In this document: piece after piece, positions 41,502 through 49,344 of the stretch
Numbering within the stretch: the stretch's first letter is position 1
Layout: every line of letters begins with the position of its first letter
Assembly (NCBI GenBank): GCA_012970285.1
Contig: JIBW01000006.1
Coordinates: 186,001-250,000 of the forward strand
Direction: 5' to 3'
DNA: 64,000 bases
Source: Bacillaceae bacterium JMAK1
GTDB taxonomy: Bacteria; Bacillota; Bacilli; Bacillales; Marinococcaceae
The notes under the pieces: model-generated
The model's database searches: none
What the model was told of the DNA's origin: nothing
The model's input: only the letters and a program-made list of their open reading frames with translations
Made by a program: the position numbers and the translations under genes

Positions 41502-41526
41502 ACACATTCTCCTTTTCATTGCTTTT

Positions 41527-42606
41527 TTATTTTACATCTTTAAAGATTTGCTTTTGGATGTTCTGACGCTTCTCATAAATGTTAATGACGATCACTTTAA
41601 GAACGGCATACGTCGGGATCGCCACGATCATGCCAATAAACCCAGCAATATTTCCTGCAGCTAATACGAGCGTAATCACGGTTAATGGATGAACGCTAAG
41701 CTTCTTACCCATAATGTTTGGTGTAATGAGGTTGCTCTCTGCTTGCTGTACTGCAAGTGTAATGAGCGATACCCAGATGGTTAACACTGGATCTTGAATA
41801 AGTGCAATGACAAACGCAGGGAAAAACGCGAGCCAAGGACCGAGAAACGGAATCATATTTAGTAAAAACGCAAGCAATGCAAGTAACAATGCATATTCAA
41901 GTCCAATAAGAGAATAACCGGTAAAAAGCAAAACAGCGAGTATAAAAGCTGCTAATACTTGGCCTTGAACATAGCTTTTCAGTGCAAAGTCAACTTCACT
42001 TAAAAGCTTCTTGAACCATTCTCTTCGTTCTCCTTGAAACAGGTTGTAAAGAGCAGGAGCAAATTTCTCGTGATCTTTTAGCATGAAGAAAAAGAAGAAT
42101 GGTACGAGAATCAAGGTTAGTGCAGCTGAAACGGCCCCACTAAGAAAAGATACGAGATAGCTTGAACCAACAATAATAATGTCTTCAATCGAATCCAAGA
42201 CCGATCCAAAGGTCTGTTCTAGATCAATAGGAAACGTTCCATCATCATTAAGAAATTGTACGACCATTGCTTCAAATTGTTGAAAAATCATTGGCACGTT
42301 TTGAATAAAATTATTGGCTTCTTCAATGAGCGGGTCGAGAATTAAGCTTGCCATTATAGCGATGAATACAGCAACGATCCCCAAAATTGCCAGAGCACTA
42401 GTCCATTTAGGCATATATCGAACGAGACGACGCTGCAATGGCTCCGTAATGTAAAATAACAACCCGGCTAAAAGAACTGGAATCATGATCGTCGTCAAAA
42501 TGATAATAACGGGTTCAAATAAGCCACTAATCTCCATGAAGTTCTTCACGATCAATATGAGCAAAAGCAATCCAATTCCTAATTGAAACCATACTTTATT
42601 TAACAT
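41527..42606 (-). CDS. AI-2E-family membrane transporter
   Basis: 359 residues, about eight membrane helices with a large extracytoplasmic segment between helices 3 and 4 and the conserved C-terminal pattern LNMIPFLGPWLAFFPA and ITPNIMGKKLSVHPL. The family includes the AI-2 exporter TqsA and Na+/H+-antiporter-like members in halophilic and alkaliphilic bacilli, so the substrate cannot be assigned. ATG 42606 has TAGGAG upstream; the serine hydrolase gene follows closely. Confidence 0.85.
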   Translation of the reverse strand: MLNKVWFQLGIGLLLLILIVKNFMEISGLFEPVIIILTTIMIPVLLAGLLFYITEPLQRRLVRYMPKWTSALAILGIVAVFIAIMASLILDPLIEEANNFIQNVPMIFQQFEAMVVQFLNDDGTFPIDLEQTFGSVLDSIEDIIIVGSSYLVSFLSGAVSAALTLILVPFFFFFMLKDHEKFAPALYNLFQGERREWFKKLLSEVDFALKSYVQGQVLAAFILAVLLFTGYSLIGLEYALLLALLAFLLNMIPFLGPWLAFFPAFVIALIQDPVLTIWVSLITLAVQQAESNLITPNIMGKKLSVHPLTVITLVLAAGNIAGFIGMIVAIPTYAVLKVIVINIYEKRQNIQKQIFKDVK

Positions 42607-42812
42607 TAATTTAACTCCTACCTTTATGTATCGACCATCCGGTATACTGCACTGATGTCTACTCTATCTTTCACACACCTAATCGAAAAGATCAATAGAG
42701 CAGAAGCCTTCGTAACGATTTGTTCACGTGAGCAAAATCTAGCAATACGTTCTCATTACATATTATTTCCCGGAAAATAATGCGAATAACGTTGTATTCT
42801 AGTAGCCAGTTT

Positions 42813-43628
42813 CTAACCTTTATGCCTCCACCTACCAAATCCACCTTCTGTGTTAATGATTTGTCCAGTGATCCAGCGGGCTTCCGGTGTAAGTAACCAA
42901 GCAATTAACCTTGCCGGATCTTCAGGTTGTCCGTACCGACCAAATGGAAACATCGGCTTCAACTGCTTCCACGTTGTTTCATCCATATAGCCTGTGTCAA
43001 CGGGACCTGGGTTAACCGTATTCACTCGAATTTGCTGATCTGCAAGCTGATCGGCGATCGTTAACGTAGTATCTGCAAGCGCACCTTTTGCCGATGCATA
43101 AGCAATCTCGCCCGGCATCGGGCCTAGCCGTTGGCCTGACGTCATAAACAAAATTGATCCTTCACGATCTTTGGTCATTTGATTTGCAAATGCTTGAGCA
43201 AGGAGAATGGATGAGCGCGTATTGACTGCCCAATGTTTATCAAGCATTTCTGCAGTAAGCTCCCCAATTGCCCCATCAGATCCACTCATGGCATGATTAC
43301 ACACCAAACCATCAACCTGACCAAATGCATCAATAGCTACGTTCATCACTTGGTCTGGGGTTTCTGCCTTTTGAAAGTCACCAGAAATGTCAAGAAAACG
43401 CGCATCATCGATCAGCTCTGACTGAATCCCTTTAAAAACCTCACTTAGCTGGTCACTTCCCCACTCTTGCTCTTCGTCATGTGGTTGATAATGATGGGCA
43501 ATAATAGATGCTCCAAATGCCGCGCATTGTTTTGCCACAGCATATCCAATTCCTTGACGGCGACTAACCCCGGTAATCAAAATCACGTGACCTTTTAACG
43601 GGTATTGGTTTCTTAACAACTGACTCAT
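42813..43628 (-). CDS. SDR-family oxidoreductase
   Basis: 271 residues. The cofactor loop is TGVSRRQGIGYA (about 20-31), with NHAMSG in place of NNAG and the catalytic Tyr in YASAKGAL near 180; the C-terminus ends TGQIINTEGGF. FabG-like, substrate unknown. A run of acidic residues (HDEEQEWGSDQ) after beta-2 is an insertion compared with FabG. The 206 bases downstream hold only a weak hairpin near 42765-42785 and no recognisable gene. Confidence 0.82.
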   Translation of the reverse strand: MSQLLRNQYPLKGHVILITGVSRRQGIGYAVAKQCAAFGASIIAHHYQPHDEEQEWGSDQLSEVFKGIQSELIDDARFLDISGDFQKAETPDQVMNVAIDAFGQVDGLVCNHAMSGSDGAIGELTAEMLDKHWAVNTRSSILLAQAFANQMTKDREGSILFMTSGQRLGPMPGEIAYASAKGALADTTLTIADQLADQQIRVNTVNPGPVDTGYMDETTWKQLKPMFPFGRYGQPEDPARLIAWLLTPEARWITGQIINTEGGFGRWRHKG

Positions 43629-43666
43629 CGTTCCACCTCGTTTTACGACTATTACGTTGATATGAG

Positions 43667-43692
43667 AAAAAGCGGGGAGGTCCCCGCTTTTT
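43667..43692 (-). terminator. Terminator of the AraC-type regulator gene
   Basis: AAAAAGCGGGG / CCCCGCTTTTT with a 4-base loop; long T run on both strands. Confidence 0.85.
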
Positions 43693-43744
43693 TATTACTT
43701 CAATTATAATCGACACGCATCCATCATTCAAAAACGATACTGTT

Positions 43745-44578
43745 CTAGTTTTGCTCTGGCTTAATGGCAACCCAAATTTCAATTTTCTCCCCAACACTTC
43801 GAATCATTTCAGGAGCATCATCCAATTCATATTCAGTCATTGGAATCCACTCAGAATAGACACGTTCCCACGTCTTTAGCATCGCTTCAGGCATTGGTCC
43901 ATGGGCATGAAAGACTGCCCAAGTTTTAGTAGGGATTGTGAAGAGTTCAAACTCTCCAGTAGTTCGCTTCTCTGTTGCTGTTGCAATCATATACGTAACT
44001 TCATTTGATTGTTTCGCATTAGAGATGTGCAAAATCCCAGGAAATGATGAGTGGTCATACGGTTTTAGTTGCTCTTCAATCGTCTCAAGCTGTTCCCAGA
44101 GCATTGGAGCGAACTCTTCTCCTTCTCCCATTGCCACCTTCTCTTTCTTTCCAACGACCGTAAACGCTTCTTTCTCTACAATCCGATATTCCATTTCAAC
44201 CGCTCCCTTAATCATGAATTGGAAGGTCATTCGTGGAAAAGCCCTTAATGAAGCATCTGAATAGTAAACTTCACTAGGGGTTATACCGTGTAAAGATTGA
44301 AACGCCCTTGAAAAGGCATCTGGAGAATCATATCCGTACTTCATTGCCACATCGATGACACGCACATGATGATTTTTCAAATCAAATGCCGCTAACGTCA
44401 GACGTCTTCTACGAACATATTCCGCAATTGATACTCCTGTAATAAATGAAAACATCCGCCTGAAATGATGATCTGAAAATTGAGCGATAACAGCGACCTC
44501 TTTATAGTTCACTTTTTGGTCCAAGTTTTGTTCAATATAGTCAATTGCATCATTCATTCGCTTTAACACATCCATCAC
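43745..44578 (-). CDS. AraC-family regulator with GyrI-like effector-binding domain
   Basis: 277 residues: AraC double helix-turn-helix at about 5-105 (VAVIAQFSDHHFRRMFSFI, YDSPDAFSRAFQSLHGITP) followed by a GyrI/Rob-like small-molecule domain (about 125-275, YRIVEKEAFTVVGKKEKV). DNA-binding domain first is the Rob/YdeE-like arrangement seen in sensors of drugs or amphipathic ligands. No obvious target operon is adjacent; it may act on the SDR downstream. Confidence 0.88.
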   Translation of the reverse strand: MMDVLKRMNDAIDYIEQNLDQKVNYKEVAVIAQFSDHHFRRMFSFITGVSIAEYVRRRRLTLAAFDLKNHHVRVIDVAMKYGYDSPDAFSRAFQSLHGITPSEVYYSDASLRAFPRMTFQFMIKGAVEMEYRIVEKEAFTVVGKKEKVAMGEGEEFAPMLWEQLETIEEQLKPYDHSSFPGILHISNAKQSNEVTYMIATATEKRTTGEFELFTIPTKTWAVFHAHGPMPEAMLKTWERVYSEWIPMTEYELDDAPEMIRSVGEKIEIWVAIKPEQN

Positions 44579-44727
44579 GATGACCTCCCTTCTATCATTA
44601 AGAATAACAACCTTCGATGAGCCACTCCCGCTTGAAATCGTTCCATTTAGTCGGAATTAAATTAATGGGAATTGCAACATTTACCTACGCCAAAACTAGC
44701 GTTCCTATAAAGATCGTGCTAAGATGG

Positions 44728-44739
44728 GAACAAACGTTC
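44728..44739 (+). promoter_or_regulatory. LexA (DinR) SOS box
   Basis: GAAC-AAAC-GTTC is a perfect match to GAACNNNNGTTC and fits the inner consensus RNRY. It lies 14 bases before the yolD-like start codon, just downstream of a probable -10, a position that would block transcription until DNA damage. Confidence 0.65.
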
Positions 44740-44752
44740 TGGAGGATGTGCA

Positions 44753-45094
44753 ATGAATAAGCTTACACCCGGTGGCAACATGCGATGGGAATCGATGCGG
44801 ATGATCTTACCCGAACATCGTGAAGCTTGGCTCAAACACCAAGATGAGAACAAAAAGGTAAAACAACCCGTTCTCGATGAACAACATTGGCAGGAATTTG
44901 AGTATATTCTTTCAGAAGCGATGGAGTATCACCAGTTACTCACTTTTATATTTTGGCATGAAGGTCACTTCTACGAAATCATCGGTCATTGCCACTTTAT
45001 TAATAACACTCAGAAGCAATTTCATATCCTTACCGTTGATGAAGAGATCCATTACTTGAAGTTTGACGTTCTTATCGACCTTGCTTTGCACTAA
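44753..45094 (+). CDS. YolD-like protein
   Basis: 113 residues beginning MNKLTPGGNMRWESMRMILPEH, the YolD-like family signature, with a C-terminal beta-rich half (HFYEIIGHCHFINN). YolD-like genes are usually paired with a Y-family DNA polymerase (UvrX/YqjW) and are SOS-inducible. Here no polymerase follows, but a perfect LexA box precedes the gene. GGAGG precedes the ATG. Probable accessory to damage-tolerant replication; molecular role unknown. Confidence 0.85.
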   Translation: MNKLTPGGNMRWESMRMILPEHREAWLKHQDENKKVKQPVLDEQHWQEFEYILSEAMEYHQLLTFIFWHEGHFYEIIGHCHFINNTQKQFHILTVDEEIHYLKFDVLIDLALH

Positions 45095-45097
45095 ACG

Positions 45098-45865
45098 TTA
45101 CGCTTCACGGTTACTTCGTTCTTTTATGAATTGCATTCGATCATTAAAGAGGGTTGGGTAAGAGAAATAACCGAGCATAATGCTCGTAATCACAGCGGTC
45201 GTCAGCAACAAGAACAGAATGAGCAATTGGAACATCACTGCCTGAACTGGATCCGCACCGGCAATAATTTGTCCGCTCATCATGCCTGGCAATTGCACAA
45301 GACCGATCGTTTTCTGAGCTTCAATCGTCGGAATGATGCTCGCTTTGATCGACGTTACTAAAGGACGATGAACTGCTTGTTTTGGCGTTCCTCCAAGCGA
45401 TAAGATTAGTTCCGTCTCTTCATGCCTTGATGCTACTTCAGATGTAAAGCGATTAAGAAAGAGTATGCCAAGTACCATAGAATTCCCAATTACCATACCG
45501 CTAATTGGGATGATGTATTGAGCAGTAGCTGGAATAATATTAAGGCTTAAGAGAATACCTTGCGTTAAGACTTGTACGAATAGAAACGTAACAATTAGCT
45601 TCCACGTAATTCCCGGAATGCTAGAACCTTTCTTCCTTGCGTTCTCCGTAGCAGCACCAATCATTAAACCAATCATTAAGACAATATACAAAATGCTTTC
45701 TGAGTCAAAAACAAACTGCAACAAATACCCGACTGCAAGTAATTGAACAATCGAACGAATGGTTGCGACGATCGTATCTCTCTCAAGACCAAGATTTAAC
45801 GTCTTTGAAAGAACGAGCGGAATCGCAACAAAAACGAGGGCAATCACTAGGGTTATGAAGCTCAT
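45098..45865 (-). CDS. FetB/YjkA-type ABC exporter permease (UPF0014)
   Basis: 255 residues with about seven helices and the UPF0014 pattern RSIVQLLAVGYLL, then ISGMVIGNSMVLGILFLNRF and LVQLPGMMSGQIIAGADPV. E. coli FetB exports iron; Bacillus homologues are YjkA. The start overlaps the stop of the ATPase gene by 4 bases, so the two are coupled. Substrate in this organism is inferred only from family. Confidence 0.88.
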   Translation of the reverse strand: MSFITLVIALVFVAIPLVLSKTLNLGLERDTIVATIRSIVQLLAVGYLLQFVFDSESILYIVLMIGLMIGAATENARKKGSSIPGITWKLIVTFLFVQVLTQGILLSLNIIPATAQYIIPISGMVIGNSMVLGILFLNRFTSEVASRHEETELILSLGGTPKQAVHRPLVTSIKASIIPTIEAQKTIGLVQLPGMMSGQIIAGADPVQAVMFQLLILFLLLTTAVITSIMLGYFSYPTLFNDRMQFIKERSNREA

Positions 45866-46590
45866 TCGGCTTCCCCCTTTACAAAACGTCGAACGTCTTC
45901 ATTTTCGGGGTTTCGAAGGAGATTACTCGGTCCTGACTCTACCAACTCGCCATCAATCATCACCCATGTGTAAGTACCGATTTGTAATGCTTGGTCAAGA
46001 TGATGCGTAATCCAAATAACAGTCGTTTTGTAGCGTTGATTAATATGTACAATGAGTTCTTCAATCTCGTGTGTCGACACACGATCCAATGAGGATGTAA
46101 TCTCATCTAATAACAAGATTTTAGGGCGGTTTACGAGTGTCCGCGCAATTGATACCCTTTGCTTTTGTCCACCAGACAAATCATGACTGTTCCGTGTTAG
46201 AAATTCTTTTCCTAAACCAACAACTTCAATATACTCCTCTGCTTCGTCGTCAGTCAGTGATTCACCTTGTAGCGCTCTTGGTAGTTCCAAATTATCCCTT
46301 ACCGTGCCTGTCATCATCGTTGCACTTTGCAACACAATACCGACCTCTCGTCGTAACTGCACCGGTTCATAGTCACCAATCATAACCCCATCAATCCATA
46401 TATCACCTGAGCTCGCTGATAAGAGACCATTACATAATCGAAACAACGTCGATTTCCCTGCGCCAGAAGGGCCTACTAACGTAGTAATTTCACCCCGTAC
46501 AAATGAACCTGTAATTGACTCAAGAATCGTCAATTCCTTTGTTGCAAAGCTCACTTCATGAAACTGAATTGCAGCTTCATCCTCCATCAT
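45862..46590 (-). CDS. FetA/YjkB-type ABC exporter ATP-binding protein
   Basis: 242 residues from ATG 46590, which has AAAGGAAGTGA upstream; frame extensions to 46650 lack a site. Walker A GPSGAGKST near 37, signature LSGGQKQR near 136, Walker B ILLLDEITSSLD near 157 and switch His (WITHHLDQA) are intact. It energises the UPF0014 permease encoded next. Confidence 0.9.
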   Translation of the reverse strand: MMEDEAAIQFHEVSFATKELTILESITGSFVRGEITTLVGPSGAGKSTLFRLCNGLLSASSGDIWIDGVMIGDYEPVQLRREVGIVLQSATMMTGTVRDNLELPRALQGESLTDDEAEEYIEVVGLGKEFLTRNSHDLSGGQKQRVSIARTLVNRPKILLLDEITSSLDRVSTHEIEELIVHINQRYKTTVIWITHHLDQALQIGTYTWVMIDGELVESGPSNLLRNPENEDVRRFVKGEAE

Positions 46591-46692
46591 GCTGTCACTT
46601 CCTTTTGCATTTAACCCGCTACCTACCATTCCTTTTATTTTCTCGATCAAAGTAAAATTTATCCACTACTATTCTAAATCTATTCTACTCTT

Positions 46693-46830
46693 TTAATAAA
46701 AAAAAAACGCCAGTTGGCGTAAAAACACATCTTGCAATCTCTTTAACAATTGATAAACGTAATACCCAGCCACACCGCCACCGATTAATGAAATGGTCGT
46801 AACGATATAAGATGCTTTTTGATTCAGCAA
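46693..46830 (-). CDS. Predicted 45-aa single-helix membrane peptide
   Basis: GAAGGAGGGA is followed by a TTG start at 46830. The 45-residue product has one membrane helix (SYIVTTISLIGGGVAGYYVY, about 7-26) and a basic amphipathic stretch (QLLKRLQDVFLRQ). Its 3' end overlaps a terminator hairpin with a long T run. Too short for usual gene calling. It could be an ordinary small membrane protein or a type I toxin-like peptide; no antitoxin RNA was recognised. Function unknown. The rest of 46831-47020 shows nothing recognisable. Confidence 0.45.
   Translation of the reverse strand: MLNQKASYIVTTISLIGGGVAGYYVYQLLKRLQDVFLRQLAFFFY
46698..46720 (-). terminator. Terminator overlapping the end of the 45-aa ORF
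   Basis: ACGCC-AGTT-GGCGT followed on the minus strand by about nine T. Short stem but excellent tail. Confidence 0.65.
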
Positions 46831-47020
46831 ATCCCTCCTTCTTTCGAAAATATCTCTATAACTGATAAGTAAAATGGTTCGTTGCCTGCATACGCTTGCA
46901 AAAGAGCTGACAACGCCTTTAACTACTATTATCGTATTCCACAGATCACACTGTTATTGTACATATTCAAGTATAGATTGCAAAGTAACATACACATAAT
47001 GTGGTGATTATTCGACACAA

Positions 47021-47059
47021 AGAAATAGATCCACACGTTCCCCGTGCGAATCTATTTCT
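47021..47059 (-). terminator. Hairpin downstream of citM
   Basis: AGAAATAGAT / ATCTATTTCT (10 bp, perfect) enclosing a further CACACG/CGTGCG pairing; it lies 20 bases after the citM stop codon. Weak T tail. Confidence 0.55.
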
Positions 47060-47078
47060 GAAGAAACCTTTTTTATTT

Positions 47079-48446
47079 TTAAATGATTCCCATAAGGATT
47101 CCAAGAATGATCATAATAATGCTGAATCCCCACATCCAGAAGAACGAATAACGAATGTGTTGTCCCATGTTCGCTCCGGCTAAACCGACACCTAACCATA
47201 GTGCAGGAGAGAATGGACTAACAAATGTACCGATAATATTTCCCGTGAGCATTGCGTAAGCCGTTGACGTTGATTCGATCCCTTGTGTACTTGCGATCGA
47301 GTCGACAATTGGAAGCAAAGCGAAATAATACGCATCTGTACTTGTCAGAAGGTCCATCGGTACTCCAAACATCGCAACGATAATATGAATATAAGGAACG
47401 ACGAACTCTGGCATCACACCAATGGTTGCAAGCGCGATATTCTCAAGCATACCTGAATTGTCCAAGATTCCTAAAAATACACCGGCTGCCAAAATAACAG
47501 CTGCCATCATTAATGCACTAGGTGCATGTGCTTTCACTCTACCCATTTGGTCATTCACCGTTGCATAGTTAATTGGAAGAGCAATGGCTACACCTAACAT
47601 AAATGCATACTGTGGCGGTAAAAGTGATGAGATCATTGTTGCTAACACTGCGATCGTTAACAACAAGTTAATCCAAATAATAGCTGGATGCTTGCGTGGT
47701 TGTTCACTTGCAGCAGCCATTTCTTCGTTTTGGCGTTTTACAAACTCATCAGCGATGCCTCTCACGTTAACATTTTCATTCAACGTAATCTCACCAGCTT
47801 TTACACGCTTTTCAATTCTTCTTTTCTCTCTAATCCCTAATAGTGTTGCAAGTCCTAGTATTAATACGAGACCCGCGATTTGTAATGGAATCAATGGTAA
47901 GTAAAACGAAACTGGATCCGTCCCTATAACTGAAGCAGCTCTTGCTGCTGGACCACCCCAAGGAATCATGTTTACGACACCAGCACTCAGTGCAATTAGT
48001 AGAAGCAACAAATACCGACTCATATGTAGTTCTTTATATAGCGGCAATAACGCCGGAATGGAAATCAAGAATGTTGATGCGCCAGCTCCATCAATTTGTG
48101 CAACCATACCAATGATAGCGGTTGCAATCGCGACAACAACAACGTTACCTCTAGTTACTAGAATCATCGACCGTACAAAAGGATTAAACAATCCACTGTC
48201 TTGCATGATTCCAAAGAATATAATGGCGAAGATAAACATAACAACTACGCCCATTACTTGACTCGTACCCGCTTCTAAAAACTCTGTAATCTCTGCGAAA
48301 TTAAAGCCAGCAATCAAAGCACCAAGAATTGGAATTAATGTCATCCCTACAATTGGGCTAATCTTCCCCCAAATTAATAGACCTACAATTAGAAAGATAA
48401 TCGCTAAACCGACAACGGTTAGCCAAATCGAAACATCTGGTTGCAT
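47079..48446 (-). CDS. CitMHS-family citrate transporter
   Basis: 455 residues from ATG 48446, preceded by TAGGGGGA; the frame upstream to 48536 lacks a start signal. About 12 helices with the family boxes FIFAIIFFGIMQDSG, VAQIDGAGASTFLISIPAL and PMDLLTSTDAYYFALLPI. CitMHS carriers import citrate as a complex with Mg2+ or Ca2+ together with protons. The CitT/CitS two-component genes lie immediately upstream on the same strand, and a promoter with a cre-like site lies between, as expected for citrate-induced, glucose-repressed uptake. Confidence 0.9.
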   Translation of the reverse strand: MQPDVSIWLTVVGLAIIFLIVGLLIWGKISPIVGMTLIPILGALIAGFNFAEITEFLEAGTSQVMGVVVMFIFAIIFFGIMQDSGLFNPFVRSMILVTRGNVVVVAIATAIIGMVAQIDGAGASTFLISIPALLPLYKELHMSRYLLLLLIALSAGVVNMIPWGGPAARAASVIGTDPVSFYLPLIPLQIAGLVLILGLATLLGIREKRRIEKRVKAGEITLNENVNVRGIADEFVKRQNEEMAAASEQPRKHPAIIWINLLLTIAVLATMISSLLPPQYAFMLGVAIALPINYATVNDQMGRVKAHAPSALMMAAVILAAGVFLGILDNSGMLENIALATIGVMPEFVVPYIHIIVAMFGVPMDLLTSTDAYYFALLPIVDSIASTQGIESTSTAYAMLTGNIIGTFVSPFSPALWLGVGLAGANMGQHIRYSFFWMWGFSIIMIILGILMGII

Positions 48447-48484
48447 ATAAAATCCCCCTACATTGATTACATTCCGACAATCTA

Positions 48485-48498
48485 GTAAACCGCTTTCA
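48485..48498 (-). promoter_or_regulatory. Imperfect cre-like site downstream of the citM promoter
   Basis: Minus strand TGAAAGCGGTTTAC: the left half TGAAAGCG is a perfect cre half-site, the right half fits only with one extra base. It sits at about +10 to +25 of the predicted transcript. Confidence 0.3.
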
Positions 48499-48507
48499 AT
48501 ACTAGTC

Positions 48508-48536
48508 ACTATAAGGGAATAGAATTTAAGCGTCAA
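48508..48536 (-). promoter_or_regulatory. Sigma-A promoter of citM
   Basis: Minus strand TTGACG (48531-48536), 17-base spacer, TATAGT (48508-48513); about 60 bases before the citM start codon. CitT binding would be expected further upstream (48540-48640), which is AT-rich. Confidence 0.6.
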
Positions 48537-48640
48537 TATAATCTGAATAAAATGATTGTTTAAACCATTGATTGTAATTATGTAGATTTAAGTAGACTTT
48601 TGTTCATTATGTTCACAGGATTTCGTTTTACAAATATAAC

Positions 48641-48671
48641 AATAACCGTTGTAGCAACGACAACGGTTATT
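48641..48671 (-). terminator. Terminator of citST
   Basis: Perfect 12-bp stem AATAACCGTTGT / ACAACGGTTATT with a 7-base loop, overlapping the citT stop codon. Confidence 0.65.
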
Positions 48672-49344
48672 TCAAGAAATATTTGCGTTCCGGTCTGCCT
48701 ACAACACCATACACTGGCATAGCCACAGCACGCTCAAGTTGAATTAAGTATTCTAAATATCTTCTTGCTGTTGTGCGCGAAGCTCCGAGCTTCTCACCCA
48801 TTTCTTCAGCGGTTACTCCTTCAGCCATTGATTTTAATAACTGCTGAACGTGCTGCAAGGTCATTCCATCAATTCCTTTAGGTAAATCACTAAAACCACT
48901 GTTCTCTGGCTTTAGTGACCTTTCAAATAACTGATCGATATGTTCTTGGTCAATAGGAGCAGAGCGATTCATCAAATTAAAGTACGAAACGTAATTAGCC
49001 AATGACTGTTCCAACCGTTCGAATGAATGGCTTTTAATAATGTAATCGTACACCCCGTATCGAATGGCCTGTTGTACATGATCTCGTTCATCCGAAGCTG
49101 TAATAACAATGATATCTACATTGGGCGCTGCAGCTTTTACGTTCATGATTTGTTCAACGCCAAGTCCATCTGGCAAATACAAGTCTAATAAGATTAAATC
49201 GATGTCTTGCTCATTTATTTGATCCATCATCGTTTGCACATTTGTCGCTTTGCCAACACACTCAAATGATGCGAATTGACCGACGAGAGATTCATGAACA
49301 TTTGCGACACGAAAATCATCTTCACAGATGAGCACTCGAATCAT
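48667..49344 (-). CDS. citT: CitT/DcuR-type response regulator
   Basis: 225 residues. Receiver domain at 1-120 with the acidic pocket (CEDD, LILLDLYLPDG: phosphoacceptor Asp near 56) and Lys in YIIKSHSF; C-terminal helix-turn-helix near 175-200 (TAEEMGEKLGASRTTARRYL) as in the CitB class. It overlaps the kinase gene by 23 bases. It should activate citM when CitS senses citrate or a related acid. Confidence 0.92.
   Translation of the reverse strand: MIRVLICEDDFRVANVHESLVGQFASFECVGKATNVQTMMDQINEQDIDLILLDLYLPDGLGVEQIMNVKAAAPNVDIIVITASDERDHVQQAIRYGVYDYIIKSHSFERLEQSLANYVSYFNLMNRSAPIDQEHIDQLFERSLKPENSGFSDLPKGIDGMTLQHVQQLLKSMAEGVTAEEMGEKLGASRTTARRYLEYLIQLERAVAMPVYGVVGRPERKYFLK

Noticed and set aside
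46981-47199. Short frames of about 60 codons near the end of citM on both strands.
   Set aside because: They overlap citM or its hairpin and have no ribosome binding sites.
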